NCBI RefSeq assembly: GCF_024868665.1
Contig: NC_079900.1
Span: 3,715,573-3,779,572 of the forward strand
Source: Triplophysa rosa
Taxonomy: Eukaryota > Chordata > Actinopteri > Cypriniformes > Nemacheilidae
Direction: 5' to 3'
Length of the DNA stretch: 64,000 bases
In this document: in pieces, positions 55,101-64,000 of the stretch
How positions within the stretch are numbered: the stretch's first letter is position 1
Layout of the letters: the number at the start of each line of letters is the position of its first letter
Notes under the pieces: model-generated
Told to the model about the DNA's origin: nothing
Seen by the model: only the letters and a program-made list of their open reading frames with translations
Databases searched by the model: none
Made by a program: the position numbers and the translations under genes

Positions 55101-58100
55101 GTTTCCGCCAAACGTCCTTTCCTGATCGCACTTCCTCTGTTGCATTCAAAGATGAACGGACACTGGTGTGTTTACAGGGTAGAAAGAGGATGTGTGTGCA
55201 GATCTCAAGATACGTCATTTATGCGTCAGGACGTTTGGCGGAAGCTGTAGAATACCACTCATAATTTTATATAAATTTATTGTAAATAATGATCGTTTCG
55301 CTTCACAAGACAACAATATGTCACCAGGAGTCGTGGGATCACGCTTGTGTTGGATATATGTGCTTTTAGAACTCTTAAAGATCTGGCACCCGTTTACACC
55401 CATTGTGTGAAGCACAGAGGGCTGCGGATTTACCTAAAAATTGTCTTTATGGTTTACTCAAAAAAATGTCACCTACATCTCAGCTGGCCTAATGGTGAGT
55501 AAATAATCACAAATTGTAATTCTGGGCTGAACTATCGATTTAATTGATGTAATTTGGAAGACAATTTCTGAAATCTTTTCTCTTGGTGTGGTATTTCAGG
55601 ATCCTCCTCAAAAGCCTCTTCTGTAGTACTGCAATCTCAAGGAGAAACACAAGATAACACAGGCACACCTGAAGATGTTCTCATCAAGTGGAACCAATCC
55701 TCTAAAAAGCACAGCGATACAATCAGAGAATTCAGAAATGACCGCTCAAAAAAGTTAGTTGGCAGCATCTACTTTTCTAGAAATGAGAAATACTTCATTG
55801 GCTCAAGCAGTGGAACACAGGTCTATCTTGGCCTGAAAGGAGATGGTACTGAGGTTGCCATCAAACGAATAACGAAGAATCCACTGAACAACAAAACCTT
55901 TGAAAACGAACTGAAGCATTTACAAGATTCAAATCTCGAGAGCAAGAACATAGTCAGATATGTGGACTTTGCAGAAGATGATGATTTTTATTACCTTGCA
56001 CTACAACTTTGTGAATGTGATTTGGAGAGCTACATGGAAGACCTCCGTAAGCCAGAACATAAAGACAAAAAAGACGCTGCTTTGAAGAAAATAGTAAAGG
56101 ACGTGCTTATTGGCCTTCGAGATCTTCATCATGGTGAAGTGATACATCGGGATATAAAACCTAAAAATGTTTTGATAGGTATGAAAAGTAGTTTGTATAG
56201 TCATTTAGTATGTAATATTATTACCTTTTATTGATATAATAAAGTAACATCACTGTTCTCAACAGATTCAGGAAAGAATGCAAGGCTTGCTGACTTTGGC
56301 TTAAGTCGCAAACTGGGGGAGGGCAGTGCTGTGTATACCGCGAGAGCTGGTACCAGAGGCTGGGAGGCCGTGGAGACCCTTGGTCCTTCTGGAGACAGTA
56401 GATACAGAATGAGCTCAGATGTCCAGGTTTGTATATTGAATCAATCGCCGTCATATAACCTCTCAAGGGTTCAAACTGAGGTCCAAGAAGTGCTTCAGGA
56501 TCTGTGGAGCGTTTCAAAAACGAGAATGTTGATCTTTAGAATTACACATCTAAAAGTAGTAAAATAATGAGAAAACAAGACTGTCAACTCAATTTAATAG
56601 AAGGTGTTTGTCCTTCGACTATAAATTAAAGTACAGCTACCAGAAATGTTCATGAGGGGATCATCTTATTTGAAGATCTCAGGACTTTTTTACTCTTTTC
56701 CGTACAATTGCAGATTGCAGATGTAGAGGATCAACTCTTAATATTGCTATTGTTTTATTCTCACTGTCAGATCAGTTTGTGCTTCACGGGTTGTTATTTA
56801 TTCTAGGTTGCTGGGATGTTAGTGTACTATATCCTCACTGATGGGAAACATCCTTTTGATGTAAATAACTCGGATCGAGAGACTAACATTAGAGAAGGGA
56901 ATTACTCTCTTGATGATGCCCTTGATATAGTAGCACAAGATCTCATAGAGAGAATGATCAACATAGACCCGGCACAGAGACCCACCATGGATGAGGCCCT
57001 ACAGCATCCTTACTTCTGGGATGACGTCAGGTAAATGATTGAATAATATTTCACAAATTTAATTAATGTTTTACTTATTTGTTTGGTTGGTTTCATGGAA
57101 TGGAATATTTGAGAAAATATAGGAATAAAATGCGTTTTCACTTTTTTTAAAACGATGGTCACACACACTGCTTGATCTTTTCATATTTCTTCTGTTTCTT
57201 TCCAGTTCTGTTCACGGGTTCTTTCTCAGACAAAAGCAACTCTTTGGCTTTTCCTCTTGTTTCTTGACTTTAGGCTCTTTATCTTGGAATCTGTCTTCAT
57301 CTGTGAGTCTGAGAACTTCACCCAAAAAATACATTTACAACATTTACTTAAAGCCATACATTAGCTTATTACAATAGCTTATTTAAAGAAATAGACAACA
57401 AATTACTGTAAGTTTTCAACTCGTATGGTGTCTGTGGTCCATAGCCACAAGACACAGAAACAATGAGGTGTGACTTCAAGTGTCATTCTAAGGCCATTTC
57501 TAAGTGTAATACCAGTGTATAATATCTTACATCTGGGTCTGTTTCAGATCTGTTGTTGTGTGACTTCAGAAGACTTAGCCAAAGCCTAAAACATTCTCAA
57601 CTACTCACCTACTTACATTCTTTTATGCACAATTGTATTTCCTTCAGGAAGAAAAGAGTCCTTAAGGACCTGGGTGATAGAGATGAAGTACAAAAATATG
57701 AGCTGTTAGAAAAACTTTACAACCTCTTCGACAACAGCAAGAACAGTAGTCGGGGAGAAGACCCAACAGCCAAACTGACCATTGATGAGGCTTTTGCTCA
57801 GCTTAAAATCCAAGCTGAAAAGAGGTTATTTAAAAATGCATAATACTGTAATTTCAAATGTTTATAAAAAATGCCATTTTTATTACGTTGTTTATTTAAG
57901 GCTTGATATGCAGACGTCCCTGTTTTGCTGCTAATTTTACTTGTATGTATTTTTTTACTGTAGGAACGATATCCTCAGTTTAGTGGGTGAGGATTTAGCA
58001 AAGCTTTATAAGCTATGCGACAATGCAAAGAAGTACTGTGTGAAGAAAACCTTTTCTAATTGGAAAACAGATGTGAGTAACAGCATCAAATAGCACAGCT

Positions 58101-58508
58101 CGCCAAAACGAGCTTTACTTTTTTTTGCAACAAAATCGTTTTGTTTTTAATTGTATGTTAACATACTGTTAAGGGTACGTGTTTTTTATATTCACAGCTT
58201 TCACAGATATGGCCGGACATTAACCAAAAGCTCCCAGAGGACTTGCTTGGCCTGCTGCGTGTTTTGCGCAACAAAATGGTGCATGTGTAAGTTAGGGATG
58301 GGGTTAGGGATACAGAGGTAGTATCTGAATTTTGGTGTAAGATTGTCTGCAGTTATATTTACTCTTCCTCTTTTGTTTGATGTCCGACAGAAATCAAGTA
58401 TTTTATGAGAAGAACATGCTCAACCATTTCCCAGATTTCTTCATAAGTTTATATGGGCTGGCCAAAGACCTGAGCTGGGATATTGATGATGCAGAGGAGA
58501 CACCATGA
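52106..58508 (+). CDS. PYD - protein kinase - KEN ribonuclease domain protein (IRE1/RNase L-like), 9 coding exons
   Basis: Tandem paralogue of the CARD-kinase gene, 579 aa. Exons: 52106-52118, 53963-54232, 55600-56178, 56266-56426, 56807-57030, 57648-57824, 57964-58072, 58198-58286, 58391-58508; phases all fit. Residues 6-94 form a pyrin domain (LLECLDDLKSEDLIIFTWHL, ISKSKLENKARCDIV, ILKTMKQNNLAKKLQEEL). The Ser-rich linker is longer than in the paralogue (extra DNTGTPED). The kinase keeps VAIK, HRDIKPKN and DFG, so its catalytic residues look intact. The glycine loop is one residue shorter (IGSSSG against IGSGSSG) through a 3-base deletion. The KEN domain spans about 416-579 with SNWKTD, RNKMVH (535-540) and FPDFFISLYGL; it ends IDDAEETP. 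One donor is weak (AGAG|GTTATT at 57825). Likely role, inferred: PYD-mediated clustering activates RNA cleavage. Possible alternative: an inactive regulator. Domain assignment is strong. Confidence 0.88.
52205..53170. repeat. Dispersed repeat starting ATAGCTGCAAGCAGCAATTA
   Basis: The opening ATAGCTGCAAGCAGCAATTA followed by CGGGGTCAAGCCC is a very common fish repeat. It also contains three variants of TTGACCACTAGGTGGTGCTG at about 52350, 52758 and 53002. It fills the first coding intron of the PYD gene. Confidence 0.6.
53255..53320. repeat. SINE/LINE 3'-tail fragment
   Basis: TTGTAAGTCGCTTTGGATAA, then AAGCGTCTGCTACATGAC: the same tail as at 8458-8530 in the opposite sense. Confidence 0.65.
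53963..54232 (+). CDS. PYD-encoding exon of the second kinase-KEN gene
   Basis: One phase-1/phase-1 exon encodes a complete pyrin domain. Features: the helix 1-2 signature LLECLDDL...F-x-WHL, basic and polar KSKLENKAR in the middle, and a C-terminal LAKKLQEEL helix. It occupies exactly the position of the CARD exon in the neighbouring gene. Confidence 0.9.
54555..54905. repeat. Foldback MITE, 'TTCACCCAAAAATG' family, copy 7
   Basis: It begins AGTGATAGTTCACCCAAAAA and ends CATTTTTGGGTGAACTATCA. It abuts another inverted-repeat element at 54906-55545. It is in the intron between the PYD and kinase exons. Confidence 0.75.
54906..55545. repeat. Foldback element with GATAGTTCAGCCC ends
   Basis: The left end GCGATAGTTCAGCCCGGAAT and right end ATTCTGGGCTGAACTATCG are inverted. 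Internal inverted pairs include TCCAACACAAGCATGATCCC (left) and ATCACGCTTGTGTTGGATAT (right). No coding capacity is recognised. Confidence 0.7.
55551..57034 (+). repeat. Kinase-block duplication, copy B (partner 40676-42150)
   Basis: Nearly identical to copy A through three exons and two introns; see copy A. Differences are mostly single bases, plus the 3-base deletion in the glycine loop and a short linker insertion. Confidence 0.85.
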
Positions 58509-60167
58509 ACATGACCCTTGAAATGTCTTCATTTAAAATTAAGCAATTTAGTAAATTTAGGTTTTTTTCTTTCTGTAAACACAGACGCTTTCCAAAGATA
58601 AACCACAAATGAATTCCTATCACATCTGTGTCAACTCAGATATCTTAGTAAAGTTGGATTTCAGACATTCAGATTTATGCAGTTGGCAGGTGCTGTTATC
58701 CAAGCGACAATGTTGGATTCACTCTCTACTTTTTTCTTAGTATGTGTTCCCTTCCCAGCGAATCAAGCTGCTAATGTTTATATTTAATGTTTATTATTCA
58801 TTTTTATTGTTTTTTTATCTAATAGGTTTTTACCCATTAGTGCTGTACTTTTAATATTATATATTGTTTTATTTAGACAATATGTAGAAAATGGTTTTGT
58901 TAAGCTTTCATTGCGTGAGTATGTTACAGCCTTAACTCATATTCTGTTCTTTTATGCTCCATTCACTTTTACTGTTGTAAAATGGTGTAGCCTGCTATTG
59001 ATGTATAATTCACAGCAGCATGTTTTTAAATATAGCACGAAATAAATTTGCACTAAAACGCATTGTTTTTTCAATTAAGAGGCATTTGTACACTAATATA
59101 GTGCTTTATATAAAACTGATAAAGTATGCAGTCTACATTGTCATTTACAGCCTGTGCCCACATGGTGGTGCTGTTGCCCTGAATTCATTCACACAGACAC
59201 AAAATAAGTTGTGATTTTGTTTATACATTGGTCAAATAATTTGTACAAATCTAAACAAGCTATAAGATATCATACTATTATAGATGACACAGGTTCACAC
59301 TTGCCCTGATCTACTCACAGGATTGCAATCTGAAAAGATTGCAAAAGATATGACGATGTGGGGATACGTGGCTAAATCTTGGAACATGGCTTGAAGGGTC
59401 TGTCCACCCCAAGACTGAGGGCAACAATTCCCCACGAGCATCAAAGGGTTTTTTCTCTATGTTGTAACCAGATTTGCTTCGGTCTGTTTTAATTGTAGGT
59501 TTTGTGAAGGATTGTGCAGGATTACAAAGATCTCATTCTATTTGTGAGAGCGCATGTTTGTACATTTGTGCATTACTATGTATAGAATAATTGAATTTAA
59601 CCTACATTCACTGTTTTCAATCGAAAGTATATTATTTACATCAGGTAAATAAACTGTGTAATTATAGGGTTTCCACTTTTTTGTTACACAGGTACTGTAA
59701 GGCTTCAGGGAGTTACCAATCTGGGTTTTACAACGGTGTTGTATCTTGCTGTCCATATTTAGAGAACAGCTCATTTGTGCTGTAAGATCCATAAAGAGAA
59801 TTGGCAACCAAATAAATTAGATGAGTTTTCAATAACTAATGCTTAGGGGGGAAAATCCTTAATCATACAATGGCCAAACATTAGTTACAGAGACAAACAT
59901 ACTGCTGTTACCCAAAGAAACAGAAACAAATGTATTTCATACATACAAATATGAATGCAAATTACGCTAATAAACTTGCTAATAGCATCCTTCTGTCTCT
60001 ATATCTGAACAATACTGCAATTCAGATTTCAACCTGTATAGCATTGTAAACCCATTAAAGCGTGTAATCAACTGTGTAAACAACATATCAATCATATTAA
60101 TGTACAGAATGCATTTGAACTGATAATAACGGTTAACTCATTATATTATCGCCGTTTAAAGAGCACT
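58509..60167. other. Intergenic region between the PYD-kinase gene and syce2
   Basis: The two genes converge here (plus strand from the left, minus strand from the right), so this holds both 3' UTRs. AATAAA occurs in CACGAAATAAATTTGC near 59040 as a candidate signal for the kinase gene. No other exon or element was convincingly identified. Confidence 0.55.
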
Positions 60168-61045
60168 CTACTGCTCTGTGACGTGCTGCAGGGTTTTGTT
60201 AACAGCTTTCAGAGTTTGACTGGCTTCCTGTAGCTCCATGCTAAACTGACTGCTTTTCTCCAGCACCTCGGACAGCTCACTGATGATGGCCTGAATCCCC
60301 TGACCACGCTGCTCATAATAGTCAAACATCTGCTCCCTCACCTGCTGACACATCTCACTCACCTGCGTAAACACACGGGAGCCAGAACATCTATGCAATT
60401 GTGTATAAAACTTGTTCAGGCAATATTTACCAGGATAATTACAATCCAGATTTAGATTGCATTTGTTTCCTATTTCTAAGCCTCTTGAGTACCTTTTTCG
60501 TGAGTTGCTCCTCAAAGCTGTTCATCACAGGTTGGTCCATGGCCCGGCGTTCATTGATCCTCTCGATAAGATCCTGTGCTCTCTTTCCAATGTCCTCTAT
60601 TCTTGAATTTGTGAGAGACAGTACGCTATCATGTTCAACAGTGCTTTGGTCCGGTGAACTTCTAGTTGGGGATTTTGAAACGCAGATACCGGAGTCCTCA
60701 CTGTGTGAGAGATGGATAAGATGACAACAATCCTTATCAATGAACAAACAACAATACAGTATGGTACATAACTAAGTTGTGCTTTACTGGCTCACCTCTG
60801 CTGTTCGATGCTCTCATCCAGCTTTACAAATGATAATGTTTCACCTGTTGAGGTACGCCCCTCATCTGACACCTGTATGGACAAGAAGTTCCGCATTAGC
60901 AAAACTACATCACTTCAACGTTACTATTAAACATTATTGTTCGTTTGTGTATCTTCTATACCTTTGCTGACGCATGGTGATGACCGGTTTTGGGTGTTGA
61001 ATGTAACGTTATGGACCCTGAACTTCCCAAAAGCTGCTGAGACAT
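60168..61045 (-). CDS. syce2: Synaptonemal complex central element protein 2
   Basis: A meiotic protein of the synaptonemal complex central element, which in mammals partners TEX12 to extend synapsis between homologous chromosomes. Exons: 60962-61045, 60796-60872, 60493-60700, 60168-60362; phases fit and give 187 aa. A Ser/Thr-rich, poorly conserved N-terminus (MSQQLLGSSGSITL) leads to the conserved core from about residue 90: NSRIEDIGKRAQDLIERINE then RRAMDQPVMNSFEEQLTKKV. A long coiled coil follows (VREQMFDYYEQRGQGIQAII, LSEVLEKSSQFSMELQEASQ), ending HVTEQ. This matches human SYCE2 in order and spacing (recalled KRAQELIENIN, LMTNFRNSLKTKV), though it is shorter at the C-terminus. Expression would be expected in germ cells; nothing in the sequence shows it. 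Confidence 0.87.
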
Positions 61046-62320
61046 GGCCTAAATAAACAAAAAATACACACGAGCGAACATTAATTATACAACATACTTT
61101 CCTTATATGCTATACTTACATTTATATTACATTATATAATCAAGATTTCAAAAATTAGCCATGGTTTTACTGCACATCAAACCAAACCAACCTCGGTTAC
61201 TATAGTTAAATCAGGATAACTAAACATTAACCATGTTTCTATAGTTACCATGGTATCCATAGTAAAACTTTGGTTATGCAGGTAACGTTACTCAATCTGC
61301 CAGAAACATGGTTAATTTTCGTAAGGGATGGCAGTCTTGAAAAATAACATGTTACCAAGTTAATAACGTCACCATATAGCGTCGCATCGTATTTAGGGGT
61401 CATTCGCAAGTTAACGGTACACGACACATGTGGAAAAACATTACTTTATTTAGTTTAGTTTGTGAGCCATGTTTTGTAATAAAACCGAGTAAACTTCAGT
61501 GCAATAAACAATGTAATTGTTTAATTTTTCACTTTGTTACACGTTTGCATGTATGTGATGTAAATTAGGGCTCTCACTTAATCCTCGGTGTTTCGAGTCA
61601 GATCCGTGGGCGTGGCTTGTTGGTTTTGACTAAATCTTTGGTGTTTCAAGTCTTACGAAACGTTTACCCTAACCCCCACCCTAACCTTACTCTAACCATC
61701 TAAACTACCTATCATTGTTAAAATTGACGAAAAAACACGTTTGGGTGATCACGTCTGACTCGAAACACCAAGGATTTAGTGAGTGCCGTAAATTAGCGGG
61801 TTGCTTAGCTTGTCTGACTGACTTTTCTTCAATTTAGCCAAACTTAACTTACTCGCTTCAGTACAGTGTTACCGTCAAGTAATGTGTGTTTGACTCTTTT
61901 TTTCATCGACCCTTTTTTTCTGGTGATATTTTCTGACGTTTATTAGAGGTATTTCACATTCGGCTACTCACACAGGATATAGATCCCTCCCTCGAATGAT
62001 GCGCGTCACCTGCACAGCACGTGAGCACGCTTCTCGGTGAACGGCGAGTACTTTGCTTGTTCGCTTGGTTGTCATGTATCCTGCTATTCGTGGTATTCAA
62101 AGCATGTACATTTGTAATTTACGTTACGTTATTTATTTATTGATATTACGGGACGTATTAAAGCACAAATATTTTTTGCATTTGGGATTTACGGAGCTTG
62201 CTGTTCGGTGCCTGTCGTTCTGAAATCTTAATAGCCTACACAGCGCGCGCGCACGCACACACAATAAAAATAAAGGGTCTTATTCCAGTAGGTTTTGATG
62301 GTATTTTTCTGGTTAATATA
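61046..62320. other. Region upstream of syce2
   Basis: It contains the likely syce2 promoter (not resolved), a tract of GGTTACTATAGTTA-type imperfect repeats at 61140-61330, and a complete foldback element at 61565-61795. A somewhat CpG-richer piece lies around 61990-62060. No further exon was recognised. Confidence 0.45.
61565..61795. repeat. Foldback element, CTCACTAAATCC family, complete copy
   Basis: The left end GGCTCTCACTTAATCCTCGG and the right end CCAAGGATTTAGTGAGTGCC are inverted. The interior carries a CCCTAACCCCCACCC tract. It is related to the partial copy at 47885-48010. Confidence 0.75.
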
Positions 62321-63921
62321 CAGTTAGGGCCATAAATATTTGGACAGAGGCACATTTTTTTTTGTTATTTTAGCTGTGTATCAATATGTTTTCGAGTTAC
62401 AGTTTTATAATAGATATTGTCTTAAAGTGCACACTCTCAGCTTTATTTAGAGTGTATTCACATCCAGATTATCTGAAGGATTTAGGAATTACAGCTCTTT
62501 AATATGAAGCTCCCCCCTTTTTCAAGGGACCAAAAGTAATGGGACAGTTGAATAAAAAGCTGTTTTATTCACATGTATGGGCCTTTCCTTAAATAATTTT
62601 GTCATAAATGAAGCATGTTAAAGGTCTGGAGTTGATTCTACATGTGGTGTTTGCATTTGGAAGCTGTTGCTGTGAACCCACATCATGGGGTTCAGGGAGA
62701 TCTCCATGCAAGTGAAACAGACCATAGTTAGATTTTAAAAACACTACACATCCGTCAAAAAGATGCCAGGAACATTAAGAGCGGCCAAATCAACAATTTG
62801 GGACATTCTGGGGGGGAAAAACACACTGCTGAGCTCAGTAACAAAACAATCCTAGGTGTCCATATGAGATAAAAGTGGTGGATGATGACATTATCCTCTC
62901 CATGATGAAGAAAAACACCTTCACAATGTCCGGACAAGTGAAGAACACTCTCCAAGAGGTAAATATGTCAATGTTTGTCAATCAAAACAATAAAGAGAAT
63001 ACAAGGAAAAAATAGAGAGGGTTCACAACAAGGTGCAAAAGCCTCAAGAATAGGATGGGTAGATTAGACTTCTGAAATAGCCGAACAAGCTCTAGAAAGC
63101 ATTTTTTTGGAGAGATCAAATTAATTTCAGCCTGCATAAGACTAAAAAGAATAAAAGATATGGAGAAGGCTTGGAATATCTCATGATATGAGCATACAAC
63201 ATCTTCAGTAAAATAGTGTTCAGGCAGTGTGATTTCATTTCCATGCATGACGTCCTCAGGCACTGGGTCACTGGTGTTTTTTTGGTGATGTAACAGAAGA
63301 CAGAAGCATCCGGATTAATTCTTCACTTGTCTGGAAGTTGTGAAGATGTTTTTCTTTATCATGGAGAGGATAATGTCATCATCCACCAATTTGATCTCAT
63401 ATGGACACCTAGGATTGTTTTGTTACTGAGCTCAGCGGTGTGTTTTTTTCCCCCAGAATGTCCCAAATTGTTGATTTGGCCACTCTTAATGTTCCCGGCA
63501 TCTTTCTGACGGATGTGTAGTGTTTTTAAAATCGAACTATGGTCTGTTTCACTTGCATGGCGATCTTGGCGATGCAACAGCTTCCAAATGCAAACACCAC
63601 ATGTAGAATCAACTCCAGACCTTTAACATGCTTCATTTATGACAAAATGATTTAAGGAAAAGCCCATACATGTGAATAAAACAGCTTTTTATTCAACTGT
63701 CCTATTACTTTTGGTCCCTTGAAAAAGGGGGGAGCTTCATATTAAAGAGCTGTAATTCCTAAATCCTTCAGCTAATCTGGATGTGAATACACTCTAAATA
63801 AAGCTGAGAGTGTGCACTTTAAGACAATATCTATTATAAAACTGTAACTCGAAAACATATTGATACACAGCTAAAATAACAAAAAAATGTGCCTCTGTCC
63901 AAATATTTATGGCCCTAACTG
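62321..63921. mobile_element. 1.6-kb foldback element with TA duplication (Tc1/mariner-like)
   Basis: The ends are CAGTTAGGGCCATAAATATT on the left and the exact inverse AATATTTATGGCCCTAACTG on the right, with TA on both sides, as for Tc1/mariner insertions. The two arms are each about 600 bp and mirror each other closely (for example CACACTGCTGAGCTCAGTAA against TTACTGAGCTCAGCGGTGTG). The roughly 350-bp centre is unique. Frames in the arms are short and broken; no intact transposase is seen. Confidence 0.75.
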
Positions 63922-64000
63922 TATATCCACCACATACATCATCACACCAACAAGCCAGTAGAGACCATCAGAGCATAGTTTCCTTTTAAAACGAATTTCC

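Noticed and set aside
62755..63577. Mirrored frames in the 1.6-kb foldback element, considered as transposase
   Set aside because: They are short, interrupted, and the same text read from both arms; no DDE-type motif could be traced.
1..64000. CRISPR array, bacterial operon or phage
   Set aside because: Introns, vertebrate gene families and fish repeats show a nuclear animal genome; no regularly spaced direct repeats of CRISPR type exist.

Overview
The window is genomic DNA from a teleost fish, probably of the carp family (inferred). It has spliced genes with GT/AG introns, no operons, and a very high density of short inverted-repeat transposons and minisatellites. I rebuilt exon chains by matching splice sites, reading phase and protein family resemblance. 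Five protein-coding genes can be supported end to end. No tRNA, rRNA or CRISPR was seen.

Layout: (1) 1-6.9 kb is gene-free and repeat-rich. (2) 6.9-18.4 kb, minus strand, is a complete 17-exon Ral guanine-nucleotide exchange factor of the RGL family, best matched to RGL3 (708 aa). (3) 21.6-39.1 kb, minus strand, is the choline-transporter-like gene slc44a2. It has two alternative first coding exons and two alternative last coding exons. Its introns hold a piggyBac-type element, two hAT-type elements and several foldback MITEs. (4) 40.2-44.0 kb, plus strand, is a 567-aa protein with an ASC-like CARD followed by an IRE1/RNase L-like kinase and a KEN ribonuclease domain. It is head to head with slc44a2. 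(5) 44.0-52.1 kb is a transposon-rich stretch carrying probable 5' UTR exons of the next gene. (6) 52.1-58.5 kb, plus strand, is a tandem paralogue (579 aa) with the same kinase-KEN body, but its N-terminal domain is a pyrin domain (PYD). (7) 60.2-61.0 kb, minus strand, is the meiotic gene syce2 (187 aa). (8) 62.3-63.9 kb is a 1.6-kb foldback element flanked by TA.

The standout is the tandem pair CARD-kinase-KEN and PYD-kinase-KEN. CARD and PYD are the two adaptor folds of inflammasomes, and kinase-KEN is the RNA-cleaving module of IRE1 and RNase L. The architecture suggests death-fold assemblies that trigger RNA decay in innate immunity. That function is inference; the domain order and exon structure are read directly. 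A 1.5-kb kinase block, introns included, is nearly identical between the two genes while their KEN exons have diverged, which points to recent gene conversion. The CARD copy has Asn in place of the catalytic-loop Lys, and the PYD copy has lost one glycine-loop residue.

From memory, human RGL3, SLC44A2 and SYCE2 all lie on 19p13, so the flanks look like a conserved block into which the kinase-KEN pair is set.
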